A stretch of DNA of 64,000 nucleotides from Microvirga zambiensis WSM3693 (GCF_016735695.1 NZ_JAERQD010000034.1:1-64000), one strand, 5' to 3'; positions 28,084-36,148 are shown, numbered from the stretch's first letter. Notes: a model not told the origin generated them from the letters alone. Translations and numbers: made by a program.

Positions 28084-28293
28084 ATGGCGACCGGCACAGT
28101 GAAATGGTACAATGAAACAAAGGGCTATGGCTTCATCCAGCCTGATGCCGGCGGCAAGGACGTCTTCGTTCATGCATCCGCGCTTGAGCGTGCTGGCCTG
28201 CGTGGTCTGGCTGAAGGTCAAAAGGTATCCTACGACGTCGAGGCTGACCGCCGCACCGGCAAGGAGTCAGCCACCAACCTGAAGACTGCCTGA
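28084..28293 (+). CDS. cspA: Cold shock protein CspA family
   Basis: This 69-residue single-domain cold shock protein begins MATGTVKWYNETKGYGFIQP. It has both nucleic-acid motifs, RNP1 as KGYGFIQ and RNP2 as VFVHA, and a usual C-terminus. It binds single-stranded RNA or DNA in the cytoplasm and acts as an RNA chaperone. The start at 28084 is preceded by gggaaaggga. A long leader and a terminator flank it, so it is a single-gene unit. Confidence 0.97.
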   Translation: MATGTVKWYNETKGYGFIQPDAGGKDVFVHASALERAGLRGLAEGQKVSYDVEADRRTGKESATNLKTA

Positions 28294-28322
28294 TCAATCC
28301 TCAGGTCACCTGTTTTTCGAGA

Positions 28323-28355
28323 GAGGCCGTCCCCCAAGGGCGGCCTCCGCGTTTT
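28323..28355 (+). terminator. Rho-independent terminator after cspA
   Basis: gaggccg (28323-28329) pairs with cggcctc (28341-28347), and cgcgtttta follows. It lies 30 bases after the cspA stop. Confidence 0.75.
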
Positions 28356-28403
28356 ATTGCCGACGCACCTTCTGGCGCGTAGCGCAGGAAAAGGAACACG
28401 ACG

Positions 28404-28631
28404 TTGGCCCGCAAGAAGTCGAAACCCATTGAGAGCGGCTATGCGCTCTTCGACGTGCTTTACGAGGATGGCTCCCGTAGCTCGAACAGACGTGTCCCAC
28501 GCTCGCTCCTGGGCGGGCTCGATGGCGACGAGCCGGCTCAAAAGGTCATCGAAGAGCAGGACAACGCCATCGCGGAGAAAGCGGCACGCCCCCGCATTCC
28601 GATCAAGAAGATTTCGCGCTCGCCCGGTTAG
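28404..28631 (+). CDS. Small basic protein of unknown function
   Basis: This is a 75-residue protein starting at a TTG with ggaaaaggaa upstream. It contains ESGYALFDVLYEDGSRSSNRRVPRSLLGG and ends in a lysine- and arginine-rich tail (IPIKKISRSPG). I do not recognise a named domain. The composition and its place between two cold shock genes fit a small nucleic-acid-related protein, but that is only context. Confidence 0.6.
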   Translation: MARKKSKPIESGYALFDVLYEDGSRSSNRRVPRSLLGGLDGDEPAQKVIEEQDNAIAEKAARPRIPIKKISRSPG

Positions 28632-28822
28632 CGTTAATTAGGATTCCCCGTAGGAAGTCCCAAATCGTAATCATAAGAATTTCTGCCGAGATCATCAGAT
28701 TTCGAGGTCTCATCAGAAATTTTCTTGTCGGTCTGTGAAAGAAGTTTTGCCGGGAAGGCGGATTTTGCCGCGATATCCAGTCGGCCACTTGCAAAAATCA
28801 GATTGCCCCCTATATGTCCTTT

Positions 28823-28898
28823 ATCGACTTTGGCCGGACAATCGGGCCGTTTCGCTGTTGGCATTGCCAGGCGCACGTTCAGACGCTCTCCAAACCAT
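28823..28898 (+). promoter_or_regulatory. Shared cold-shock/translation leader, copy A
   Basis: This stretch has about four of five positions in common with 30747-30822. Shared blocks are ATCGAC, TTTGGCCGGACA, GGCCGTTTCGC, TTGGCA, and GGCGCACGTTCAG. It ends 76 bases before the shortened csp gene. No reading frame is conserved between copies, so it is probably a regulatory RNA leader or a promoter with leader. The 343-base gap 28632-28974 holds no gene. Confidence 0.55.
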
Positions 28899-28974
28899 AG
28901 ACGAGCCGGCTTGGGGCCACGCTTAGCGTGCCTGAACTCATGTGCATCCACATCGACCGCGAAAGGCTATCCCC

Positions 28975-29121
28975 ATGATCGAGGGTCCCGTGAAAGTCTA
29001 TAACGATATCCAGGGCTTCGGCTTCATCCAGCCGGACGACGGCAGCAAGGACGTGTTCGCTCACGCAACCACGCTCGAGCGCTCCGACATGATCGCGGTC
29101 AACAAGTTCCAGAAGGCCTGA
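28975..29121 (+). CDS. Shortened cold shock protein paralogue
   Basis: This 48-residue reading frame starts MIEGPVKVYNDIQGFGFIQP, then DDGSKDVFAHATTLE, and ends VNKFQKA. It aligns with the first two thirds of CspA at 28084 but lacks the C-terminal strands. Key positions are changed: KWYN is KVYN, the RNP1 lysine is glutamine, and RNP2 VFVHA is VFAHA. The short length and lost aromatic residue suggest a decaying paralogue. The intact start site, an aaagg sequence upstream and a conserved leader suggest it may still be expressed. Confidence 0.65.
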   Translation: MIEGPVKVYNDIQGFGFIQPDDGSKDVFAHATTLERSDMIAVNKFQKA

Positions 29122-29226
29122 GATGGCTGTCTGCCAACGATAATTCCCTCGATGAAGCCGCGCCCGTGTAGTGCGGCTTTTTCTTCACAACTTCCATCTT
29201 TCGATGGACAACTATATGAGGACGAG

Positions 29227-29427
29227 ATGCACACGTTTCGAAAAGCCCCTCCTGCGAAGTCCGTCATGTTCATGGTGAACTATGGCGATGGTCGCACCGC
29301 CTATCTCTGGATCGAGGATCCTGTCGAGGCAGGTGACTCCTATTCCGTCAGTTTGATCGCCAGGGCCCGGCAAGAGCAAGGCACCCTGCCGGAAGGCACC
29401 ATCACCAGCATCAGGCGCGTCCGGTAA
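29227..29427 (+). CDS. Small conserved-looking hypothetical protein
   Basis: This is a 66-residue protein with the core SVMFMVNYGDGRTAYLWIEDP and a C-terminus ending ITSIRRVR. I start at the ATG at 29227, preceded by tgaggacgag; an upstream start at 29152 is possible. No domain is recognised. Coding potential rests on the ribosome site and the alternation of hydrophobic and polar residues. Confidence 0.55.
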   Translation: MHTFRKAPPAKSVMFMVNYGDGRTAYLWIEDPVEAGDSYSVSLIARARQEQGTLPEGTITSIRRVR

Positions 29428-29464
29428 GCGGCTCGGATCAGTTGAAGTGGACGAATAAGGATCA

Positions 29465-29842
29465 ATGAGCGGAATGAAGCAGAAAGATTTTGGCGATCGG
29501 TTGAGCGCCGCCAGGGAAGCAAAGCAGGCCATGACGGCCAAGTTCCGTCAGCGACCGGGCCCTGACGATCCGGCTGTCGCGGAACGGCGGGCCGCCAGGG
29601 CAGCGGTGAGCGCGGCGCGGGAGGTTCGCATCGCCGAGCGGGAGACGCAGCGCCGTGCCGATAAGGCCCAGCGCGAAGCCGACGAGGCCCGCCTTGCCGC
29701 AGAACGGGAAGCACTTGCTGCCGAGCAAGCCGAGCAGGAAGCACGAGCCGCCGCCGAAAGGACAGCGAACGAGGCCCGGCTGGATGCCGAACGCAAGGCC
29801 GCCCGTGATGCCCGCTATGCGGCCCGCAAGGCACGCAAGTAG
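29465..29842 (+). CDS. DUF6481-like coiled-coil protein
   Basis: This 125-residue protein is rich in alanine, arginine and glutamate. It begins MSGMKQKDFGDRLSAAREAK and then forms one long helix (AERRAARAAVSAAREVRIAERE and so on). The pattern fits DUF6481, found next to cold shock and S21 genes in alphaproteobacteria. The function is unknown; a nucleic-acid-associated or structural role is a guess. rpsU follows 58 bases later. Confidence 0.7.
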   Translation: MSGMKQKDFGDRLSAAREAKQAMTAKFRQRPGPDDPAVAERRAARAAVSAAREVRIAERETQRRADKAQREADEARLAAEREALAAEQAEQEARAAAERTANEARLDAERKAARDARYAARKARK

Positions 29843-29900
29843 TGGCCCTGCCAAGTCACGTGCTATGACGGCTCTGACGCAAACGATTTAAGGACAGCCA

Positions 29901-30203
29901 ATGCAAGTCTTGGTACGCGACAACAATGTCGAACAGGCACTCAGGGTGCTCAAGAAGAAGATGCAGCGCGAGGGAATCTTTCGCGAGATGAGAGCGCGGA
30001 AGGCCTACGAGAAGCCCTCCGAGCGCAAGACGCGAGAGAAGCAGGAGGCCGTGCGGCGCGTCCGCAAGGCAGCTCGTAAGCAGGCCATCCGCGAGGGGCT
30101 GATCGCTGCTCCCAAGCCCAAGCCGCGGTTTGCCGGACCACGACGGCCCGCGGCCGCCCCGAGCACCGGATCCGAGACGCCGACAACAGGACCAAGGGTC
30201 TAG
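29901..30203 (+). CDS. rpsU: 30S ribosomal protein S21 (extended)
   Basis: This 100-residue S21 starts MQVLVRDNNVEQALRVLKKKMQREG and contains FREMRARKAYEKPSERKTREK, the family core that binds 16S rRNA near the anti-Shine-Dalgarno site. The C-terminus is about 30 residues longer than E. coli S21 (71 residues) and rich in proline and lysine. aagga precedes the ATG. It sits inside a cold-shock/translation group, which suggests a condition-specific S21 copy. Confidence 0.95.
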   Translation: MQVLVRDNNVEQALRVLKKKMQREGIFREMRARKAYEKPSERKTREKQEAVRRVRKAARKQAIREGLIAAPKPKPRFAGPRRPAAAPSTGSETPTTGPRV

Positions 30204-30303
30204 TCGGGCAAAAGATAGAGTCTATCGCAATCAGGCTTCGCAGGTGACGCACGGAATCCCGTGCGCCACTTTGCGCCCCGGCAGGCAGAGGCTAGCCTGG
30301 CGC

Positions 30304-30447
30304 TCAGCCGATCATCTCGATGATATGACGGATTTCCTCGTGTGAGAGGTCCGACGGTTGTGTCTTGGCGGCGGCCTTGATCTGTCGGGTGTCTTTTGAT
30401 GCTTGCGGCTTGGGCTTCGGAAGATGGGTTTGCGTAGAAGTAGACAT
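30304..30447 (-). CDS. Small protein, antisense to neighbours
   Basis: This is a 47-residue frame on the minus strand starting MSTSTQTHLPKPKPQAS and ending DLSHEEIRHIIEMIG. aggaaa precedes the start at a proper distance. The basic first half and amphipathic end look like a genuine micro-protein, but I know no family. It fills part of the 786-base gap between rpsU and infA. An 18-base hairpin (30248-30265, cgcacgg/ccgtgcg) lies between it and rpsU. Confidence 0.45.
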   Translation of the reverse strand: MSTSTQTHLPKPKPQASKDTRQIKAAAKTQPSDLSHEEIRHIIEMIG

Positions 30448-30746
30448 AGATTTCCTGTCGCTGCATCGGACCATGCTCCGAGCAGCCTTTCGAGTTTGAG
30501 ATTGTCGAGGGCAAAGCAACGACGTGTAGCCCGTCTGAACGGGCTGGAGAGTAGCAATCGATTGGAACGGAAAGCGGGCTCGGCGCTCGATCACGAGCAG
30601 GGGAGAGCAGGCCGAACACGTCGGTTGATGGAGTCAAGATGGATGACGACTTGGCCTTTTGCAAGGCCGAACTCGCCATGACGCCGAGAATCTCCTTTAC
30701 GGCAGCGTGCCTTGCCTTCGCCGCAACTCGACACTAGATAGATCCC

Positions 30747-30822
30747 ATCGACATTTGGCCGGACATTCAGGCCGTTTCGCCTTGGCACTGCAAGGCGCAC
30801 GTTCAGGCACCCTTCCCAAACA
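30747..30822 (+). promoter_or_regulatory. Shared cold-shock/translation leader, copy B
   Basis: This is the second clear copy of the leader at 28823-28898, here ending 167 bases before infA. Between it and infA there is a weak hairpin followed by TTTTAA (agccg 30942-30946 with cggct about 30959-30963), which could act as an attenuator or a structure near the ribosome site. Confidence 0.5.
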
Positions 30823-30989
30823 TCGACCAACGGAATGTGAGATCGTGCTTTCGCGCCCTCGGTTCACGTGTGCTTGCGCCTGCAAGATGCGGCGCAGTGA
30901 CGTTGAAATGGCGGCTTGGCATTCTTATCCGCCGCCTTGCAAAGCCGAACTTCGGGAACGGCTTTTAATTCCCAGAAAAGGATCATCGA

Positions 30990-31268
30990 ATGGCAAAAGA
31001 GGAACTGATCACCTTCGAGGGTGAAGTCGTGGAGATTTTGCCCGATGCCCGCTTTCGGGTGAGGCTTGAGAGCGGACATGAGATCGTCGCTTACACGGCC
31101 GGCAAGATGAAGAAGAACCGCATCAAGACGTTGGCCGGAGACCGCGTGACGGTCGAGATGTCGCCTTACGATCTCGACAAGGGACGATTGATCTTCCGCC
31201 ACAAGGACGCCGGACCAGGCGTTCCCCGTCCGGGGGCTCAGCGCCGTCCGCAATTTCGACGCCGCTAA
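30990..31268 (+). CDS. infA: Translation initiation factor IF-1 paralogue
   Basis: This 92-residue protein has the full IF-1 S1-like OB fold: MAKEELITFEGEVVEILPDA, FRVRLESGHEIVAYTAGKMKKNRI, and DRVTVEMSPYDLDKGRL. It binds the 30S A site. About 20 extra residues at the C-terminus (RHKDAGPGVPRPGAQ then basic) make it longer than the usual 72. Many alphaproteobacteria carry more than one infA. The leader shared with a csp gene suggests that this copy serves cold or stress conditions. Confidence 0.92.
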   Translation: MAKEELITFEGEVVEILPDARFRVRLESGHEIVAYTAGKMKKNRIKTLAGDRVTVEMSPYDLDKGRLIFRHKDAGPGVPRPGAQRRPQFRRR

Positions 31269-31314
31269 ACGTCGTAGTACGGCTGAAACCTTACAGCCGG
31301 GCGAAAGGTTTTTA

Positions 31315-31578
31315 ATGCCAGAGAAGACATGGACGTTCGAGGCCGGCGATCGTGTGCCGGAATGGCTCATGCGTCAGACCAACTGCGTGCTGCGCTTTGA
31401 CCGAGATGCCGTCGTCGTCGAGAGCGACAGCGAGTACCTGATTTACCCGGTCACTTCGATGCGCGCGGACGACACGATGGTCATGGCCGAGATCATCGAT
31501 GAGCGGCACGATGCCGAGGTCGAGCAGGTCCTGCCGATCGTCGCCCACACAAATCCCCGGTCGAGATCTCTCAATTGA
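31315..31578 (+). CDS. Hypothetical protein
   Basis: This is an 87-residue acidic protein, MPEKTWTFEAGDRVPEWLM..., with VVVESDSEYLIYPVTSMRADDT. No domain is recognised. gcgaaagg lies upstream of the ATG. It is in line with infA and the next small gene and may belong to the same transcript. Confidence 0.5.
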   Translation: MPEKTWTFEAGDRVPEWLMRQTNCVLRFDRDAVVVESDSEYLIYPVTSMRADDTMVMAEIIDERHDAEVEQVLPIVAHTNPRSRSLN

Positions 31579-31591
31579 GAAGGAGGCATTC

Positions 31592-31822
31592 ATGAGCCAC
31601 AAGTATTCCCTCGGCCAGTTGGTGAATGCCGCTGGCGCGTACTTCGCCGACCGCACGAGCGGGGTCTATGAGGTTACCCGCCTGATGCCGGAGAACGATG
31701 GCGAGCCATACTACAGGATGAAGAATACCGCGAGCGGGATCGAGCGCGCCGCAGGCGAGTCCCAGATCCGCCCGGCTGACGCCGGACATGGTGCGGGAAC
31801 GTCGGCAACGACTGACCGCTGA
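31592..31822 (+). CDS. Small conserved hypothetical protein (Hyphomicrobiales type)
   Basis: This 76-residue protein reads MSHKYSLGQLVNAAGAYFADRTSGVYEVTRLMPENDGEPYYRMKN-like. The pattern, with a GVYEVTRLxP and YRxKN core, is one I associate with short proteins widespread in rhizobia and relatives; no function is known. aggagg (31581-31586) is well spaced before the ATG at 31592. Confidence 0.65.
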   Translation: MSHKYSLGQLVNAAGAYFADRTSGVYEVTRLMPENDGEPYYRMKNTASGIERAAGESQIRPADAGHGAGTSATTDR

Positions 31823-31825
31823 GCC

Positions 31826-32551
31826 ATGACCATGCAGCGTATCCGCTCGATCCTGTTCGATCTTCTGCTTGCCGTCTGGACAGGGTTGTTCGTGCCTGCC
31901 CTGGCGATCCTGTGGCTGTTTGGTTCCCCGGAAGGCGGCGTCCGGCTGGCTTCACGGCTGTGGGCTCGCGGCGTTCTCATGGGGTTGAAGTTGTCCGTCG
32001 GGCTGACCTACCGCGAGCGTGGTCGGCACAACATCCCTGACGGACCCTGCCTGATCATCGCCAATCACCAGTCTACTTGGGAGACACTCGCGTTCCTGGT
32101 CCTGTTTCCGGACGTGGCCATGGTCGCCAAGCAGGAACTGCTGACGGTGCCTGTCTTCTCTTGGTTCCTGCGCAATTCACCGATGATCCTGATCGATCGT
32201 GAGAGCGGTGCGAAGGCGATCCGGAAGATGGTGGAGGAAAGCGAGGCCGCGCTGGCTGAGGGACGCTCGGTGCTGATCTTCCCCGAGGGTACCCGAAAGC
32301 CGACCACAGCACCCATCGAGTTTAAGCGCGGGGTGGAACTGCTCTATGCGAAGCTAGGCCGACCGGTTCTTCCCGTCGCCCTGAACTCGGGCCATTTCTG
32401 GGGACCAGGCCGCTCGTGCAAGAGAGCGGGGACGATTTCGGTCTCATATCTCGATCCGATTCCGCCAGGTCTCGGCGCGCGGGAATTCACGCGCCGCGCA
32501 GTGCAGCTTCTTGAGGCCGAGAGAAAGTCCTTCTGGCCTCAGTCGGCCTGA
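31826..32551 (+). CDS. plsC: 1-acyl-sn-glycerol-3-phosphate acyltransferase
   Basis: This 241-residue membrane enzyme adds an acyl chain to lysophosphatidic acid in phospholipid synthesis. A hydrophobic N-terminal anchor (LLLAVWTGLFVPALAILWLF) is followed by motif I IIANHQSTWE. The conserved H-x4-D has glutamate in place of aspartate, a substitution I associate with some alphaproteobacterial members. Motif II is seen near ILIDRESG, motif III as IFPEGTRK, and a proline motif follows (GRPVLPVAL). The start is four bases after the previous gene's stop; ATG at 31832 is an alternative. Confidence 0.88.
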   Translation: MTMQRIRSILFDLLLAVWTGLFVPALAILWLFGSPEGGVRLASRLWARGVLMGLKLSVGLTYRERGRHNIPDGPCLIIANHQSTWETLAFLVLFPDVAMVAKQELLTVPVFSWFLRNSPMILIDRESGAKAIRKMVEESEAALAEGRSVLIFPEGTRKPTTAPIEFKRGVELLYAKLGRPVLPVALNSGHFWGPGRSCKRAGTISVSYLDPIPPGLGAREFTRRAVQLLEAERKSFWPQSA

Positions 32552-32578
32552 ATCCGGCGATGAATATCTCGCCGGATT
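32551..32578. terminator. Bidirectional hairpin terminator after plsC
   Basis: aatccggcga (32551-32560) pairs perfectly with tcgccggatt (32569-32578) over an 8-base loop, and taatg follows. It lies at the plsC stop and before the convergent gene ending at 32615. Confidence 0.65.
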
Positions 32579-32614
32579 TAATGTATCGCATGCCGTTACG
32601 ATCGGCTTGTTTCG

Positions 32615-33376
32615 CTAGCGGTTGCCTTGCCGTTCGACCACTAACTCAACGAAGGGCTCGAGGCTGGAATAGGGCAAGGTGAACTTCTCACCCCGGAACA
32701 ACATTGGCACGTCCACTCCGCCCGCGAAGCCGGAGGTCAGCTTGCCACGGATCGAAAAGGTCTCGCCTGCCGTCACCGGCCCCCAGGGCTCGTCGATGTG
32801 ATCCATGATGCCCAGCTCGCTGAGCTTCGCGTCCAGCACTTGGTTCCGCGCATGGTGGGATAACTCGTGGAGACCTCTGTCGAGCTCATCACGCTTGGCA
32901 GCGTATGCGGGGTTGCGTACCTTGTAGCGAAGCTCTGCGTCCTGGACGAAGCGCCAGACCGACCCGATCGCCATCTGCTGTTGCTTGGTGAGCGGCTTCT
33001 TCCCCGGCTTTGCCGGCTTCTCCGCCTTTCGGGTCGTTTTGGCGTTGGCGGGAGCCTCCGCGGGCTGGATGTCGGCGATCAACGCCCATTTTCCTGACCA
33101 CATCACCGCGCGATAATCGCCTCTCGTCAGGCGGTCGGTGAACTCCAGGATGTCCTGGTCGATGGGACGTTTTCCGCCGCTGGCCTCGAAGTAGCGCAAC
33201 CGCATATCGTCCGGCAGCAGCAGGTAGAAGTTGTCGCTCTTCACGTCCACGTCGAAGATTTCGATGACCTTCACGACCTGATCGCGCGCGGCCGGAGCCT
33301 CGACGCCGTCGCCGGTCGGGTAGACCATGGCTCCTTTGGAAACGCGGATGTAGCCGCCCACCTGAATCTCAGACAT
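32615..33376 (-). CDS. Hypothetical protein, soluble
   Basis: This is a 253-residue protein of unknown function. The N-terminal ~110 residues (MSEIQVGGYIRVSKGAMVYPT, VVKVIEIFDVDVKSDNFYLLLPDD) look beta-rich. A lysine- and proline-rich linker (KTTRKAEKPAKPGKKPL) follows. The C-terminal half contains SHHARNQVLDAKLSELGI and DVPMLFRGEKFTLPYSSLEP. No signal peptide or membrane helix is seen. The ATG at 33376 is preferred over 33409 because it gives an ordinary N-terminus. Confidence 0.6.
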   Translation of the reverse strand: MSEIQVGGYIRVSKGAMVYPTGDGVEAPAARDQVVKVIEIFDVDVKSDNFYLLLPDDMRLRYFEASGGKRPIDQDILEFTDRLTRGDYRAVMWSGKWALIADIQPAEAPANAKTTRKAEKPAKPGKKPLTKQQQMAIGSVWRFVQDAELRYKVRNPAYAAKRDELDRGLHELSHHARNQVLDAKLSELGIMDHIDEPWGPVTAGETFSIRGKLTSGFAGGVDVPMLFRGEKFTLPYSSLEPFVELVVERQGNR

Positions 33377-33439
33377 CTTTTCTTTGTCTCGCTGTTTGGG
33401 GCTCGGCATGAGCAGGGAATGCCAAGGACATGAAATGGG

Positions 33440-33790
33440 AACGGCACCCGAAGGTGCCGTTTCTGTTGCTAGGCTTTCCCGAGCCCCGGATGGTTACGCT
33501 GCGAAGCGCACTTCACCCATGTCAACGTTGTCGTTGGCATTTATGAATTTGCACTGTTGAGGCCGTAGCTCAGCCTAACCGCAGCCTAGCCTTTATTGCG
33601 CCCAGTCGAACCCATGTCGCCCCCATCAAAAACACACCGGGACAGCGGCATGGCCCCAACGAAAGGCCATTCGCCCAAAACCCGTCTTGCGGTACCTGGA
33701 CGGCCGGTGTGCTCGTGGTGGAGGCGGCGGGAATCGAACCCGCGTCCTAAACGCCTATTCCACTCTGCCTCTACGATCATAGTCAGGCGA
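33440..33790 (-). ncRNA. ssrA: Two-piece (circularly permuted) tmRNA gene
   Basis: Read on the minus strand, the acceptor piece comes first. A T-arm GGACGCGGGTTCGATTCCC and acceptor CGCCTCCACCA end at 33716. After about 91 bases the coding piece starts at 33624 with GGGGGCGACATGGGTTCGAC, the usual 5' end of tmRNA. The resume reading frame (33538-33494) is gcc aac gac aac ... gca gcg taa, which encodes the 14-residue tag ANDNVDMGEVRFAA. The order (3' piece before 5' piece) is the permuted form known from alphaproteobacteria, processed into two RNAs. The hairpin aacggcacc/ggtgccgtt (33440-33461) marks the likely end. The outer limits are approximate. TATAAT on the minus strand at 33828-33823 may be its -10 box. 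Confidence 0.93.
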
Positions 33791-33829
33791 ACCTGACCCC
33801 TGCGATATACACATCGTCAGGGATTATAT

Positions 33830-34826
33830 CCAGTCCCGAGACCGACGATCTTTTCAATGGGTGTTGCAACCGAGCCCGGTTCGAAACTCCAACCGCTGCA
33901 TCTGGCAAGCTCAGTATGGCCGGACGATGGGGTGATGCCCCCCTTACCCGAAAGGAGCAGCGTGGGCTTCCGGCGGCACGATTAACCATTACCTGCGCTG
34001 GTTACGGCAAGATGACGCAGTCGTTATGGCCAAGCTTTCGAACGTCGATCATCGCGCCAACCTGCTCCTGGCCGCCTTGGACCCTTTGAGATCAATGCCC
34101 TTGAGGCCCAGCTCGCCCGTCAGCGAGGATAAGTAGCGTTGTCCTGACGCTCTCGAGCGCCCTGGCTCTCGTCGTGGTGCTCATCCAAGTATTGAATGTC
34201 ATGTCGATTTAAGGCCGCTGCCGCTTCCCCAGACGAGTAATGGCAACCATGCCTCACGGCAACAAGCCGCGTCACGAACACGAGCGGGAACGCCGGATCA
34301 AGGTTGTTCGGGCCGAACTGGACCAGCAGGAGTGAACGACCCGCATCAGCTTATTCTGCCTGTCGATTGTGGCGGTTGCGGCGATGCTAGGTACGGGTAT
34401 CTGCCTTGCGAAGCTGTAGGAGGGCCGAAGACCTCTGCGCTGTCTCAGGCTCTTCAAAAGCGGGCCTTAGCGGAATTACGGAGTGTAGTGTTCTGCTTGC
34501 GCGAGGCCCTCCCACAGAACTTGGATCGACGCGGAATGGGCCTTCTGAGCTTCCAGCATGACGAGATTGAAACCACCGACCGCCAAGGGACGGACCGGCC
34601 TTTCCTAATCGGCAATTCGCTGTCGCATGGCAGCCTGAAGCGGGCGACATCATCAGGCCGCGAGGTTGCGATCGATGCGAGCCATGCGCATGCCGATCCT
34701 GATGTTTGGCCTCCAACAGTCGGATATCAGGCACCGAAGGCCGAAGCTGCGAAGCAGGAGGGTTTCGCTGGAGTTGATTTTCGGGCTTTCCGCGCGGCAG
34801 ACAGGGGTTTGCCCCGGCGCAGTCGG
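33830..34826. other. Gene-poor stretch with possible Crp/Fnr and other remnants
   Basis: Nothing intact is supported here. At 34026 an ATG gives MAKLSNVDHRANLLLAALD. A one-base shift then continues FEINALEAQLARQRG before a stop, which together resemble the N-terminus of a Crp/Fnr regulator. At 34240-34335 a 31-residue charged frame (MATMPHGNKPRHEHERERR...) has no clear ribosome site. At about 34480-34610 the minus strand has a short open frame (GFNLVMLEAQKAHSASIQ) without a start. Long open frames on both strands are GC-rich shadows. Confidence 0.3.
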
Positions 34827-35783
34827 TTATTCGATCGCCTCTTTCAGAAGATCGTAACGCACCACGACCACGCTCAGGCTCCGGTAGAACTTGATCAGGT
34901 TGTTCCAGGGGCGGCCGATACGCGTCAGCCCGATCAGAGCAGCGACAACCGTACCGACATCGGTCTGTCCCTGCAGCACGAGCCAGCCACCGATCATCAG
35001 CGTCCCGGTGCTGCCAAGGGCTGTAAATGCATTCAACGCCGCCTTCGAGGAAAGTTTCAGGATGTGAGTTCGCCGCCTGTTCCGATAGATCTCGTCGAAT
35101 GCTTCTCGAATGGCATTCTCCTGGCTCGTGGGATCCGCTGCGATCGTCTGATCGACGGCTCCCCGCAGAATTTCCACGCGCCGTCGCACGAGAAGGTTCA
35201 CAGGCTTCTGAACGAGCCCCGCGATCAGGCCTTGCGGCAGAACGATCAAGGCGATGAACAGCCCCAGGACTGGCTCGTTCACCGTTATATAGACAAGAAT
35301 GCTGAGCAGCATGCCGACCTCGACGAGGGGAGTGCTGATCGCTTCGCCGACGAAGAGCCCGACACTTTCGGCCTCGGCCGTCAGCATGCTGACGATCGTT
35401 CCATCCGCGTATCGAGCGGGCGATCCCATGCGACGGCTGTCGGTGTGATTGGCCAGGATCTTTCGCCGGACGTGACGGACGGCCGCCTCGCCGAGAACGG
35501 CAACGCGGTATTGAAGAAACAGTTTGAGGACAATGGTGAAGAGCGCCGCTGCCGCATATTGAGCGCCCAGCAACAGCATTTGGTTGAGCTGAATGCCATA
35601 GGTGAGTCCGTTGATGATCTTCTGCTGGAAGTACAACGGAGCCGCGGCGAGAAGGGCGATGGCAATCGACACAGCGATCAGTAGGATTTGCGTCCTGTAA
35701 GTGTTCTTCCAGATGGTCCCGTAGAATTTGTACAATCCCGTTGACGCGGACTCGGTGACAAAACTCGAATTGGGCACCGACAT
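34827..35783 (-). CDS. ABC exporter transmembrane subunit without ATPase domain
   Basis: This 318-residue protein has six hydrophobic segments in the type-1 exporter pattern, from ILLIAVSIAIALLAAAPLYF to the last helix near TLMIGGWLVLQGQTDVGTVVAALIG. It includes coupling-helix-like ADGTIVSMLTAEAE. It ends at YDLLKEAIE, which is where the linker to the nucleotide-binding domain would normally begin. No Walker A/B domain follows downstream. It is either a split exporter whose ATPase lies elsewhere or a truncated gene. The substrate is unknown. The start at 35783 gives MSVPNSSFVTES. Confidence 0.75.
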   Translation of the reverse strand: MSVPNSSFVTESASTGLYKFYGTIWKNTYRTQILLIAVSIAIALLAAAPLYFQQKIINGLTYGIQLNQMLLLGAQYAAAALFTIVLKLFLQYRVAVLGEAAVRHVRRKILANHTDSRRMGSPARYADGTIVSMLTAEAESVGLFVGEAISTPLVEVGMLLSILVYITVNEPVLGLFIALIVLPQGLIAGLVQKPVNLLVRRRVEILRGAVDQTIAADPTSQENAIREAFDEIYRNRRRTHILKLSSKAALNAFTALGSTGTLMIGGWLVLQGQTDVGTVVAALIGLTRIGRPWNNLIKFYRSLSVVVVRYDLLKEAIE

Positions 35784-35902
35784 AGCTGTTCCCCATTCCC
35801 CGGTCCGGTCAACACCGGCATTTGCAATCCTTGATATTGCCGGATGCCGTTACACTTATCCACGGCAGGTCGATACGAATCTGGTTTCAGCAGAGGTGCG
35901 CC

Positions 35903-36109
35903 ATGCCGGACGATGTGACTGACAAGCCCGTCCTTGCGATCAAGAAGCTCGGTGGGCTTCTCCTTCTCATCTTTGGCATCGTGGTGGCATTGCTGGCCTA
36001 CAGCAACGGCTCGACCGGTCTCAGCATCGTCGGAATCCTCATGGCCGCGGTCGGCGTTGTCATGCTGGTGCTCAAGGTCGTTCGACGCAATCAAGACAGC
36101 CAGTTCTGA
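35903..36109 (+). CDS. Small two-helix membrane protein
   Basis: This 68-residue protein, MPDDVTDKPVLAIKKLGG..., has two hydrophobic helices (LLLLIFGIVVALLAY and IVGILMAAVGVVMLVLKVV) and a basic, polar tail (RRNQDSQF). agagg precedes the ATG at 35903. Its function is unknown; it is divergent from the ABC subunit gene. Confidence 0.65.
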   Translation: MPDDVTDKPVLAIKKLGGLLLLIFGIVVALLAYSNGSTGLSIVGILMAAVGVVMLVLKVVRRNQDSQF

Positions 36110-36148
36110 GCGCTCCCGCTCAGGGAGACGAGCCAAACGAGTCGTTCC

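Noticed and set aside
33586..33780. Short open frame on the minus strand
   Set aside because: It runs through the tmRNA acceptor and loop regions and is not a gene.
34240..34335. 31-residue charged open frame
   Set aside because: It has no ribosome site and no recognised family; noted only in the gene-poor region entry.
34332..35796. Open frames of 450 and 469 codons over the ABC subunit gene
   Set aside because: They are in other frames of a clear membrane protein, low in hydrophobic residues and without homology signal.
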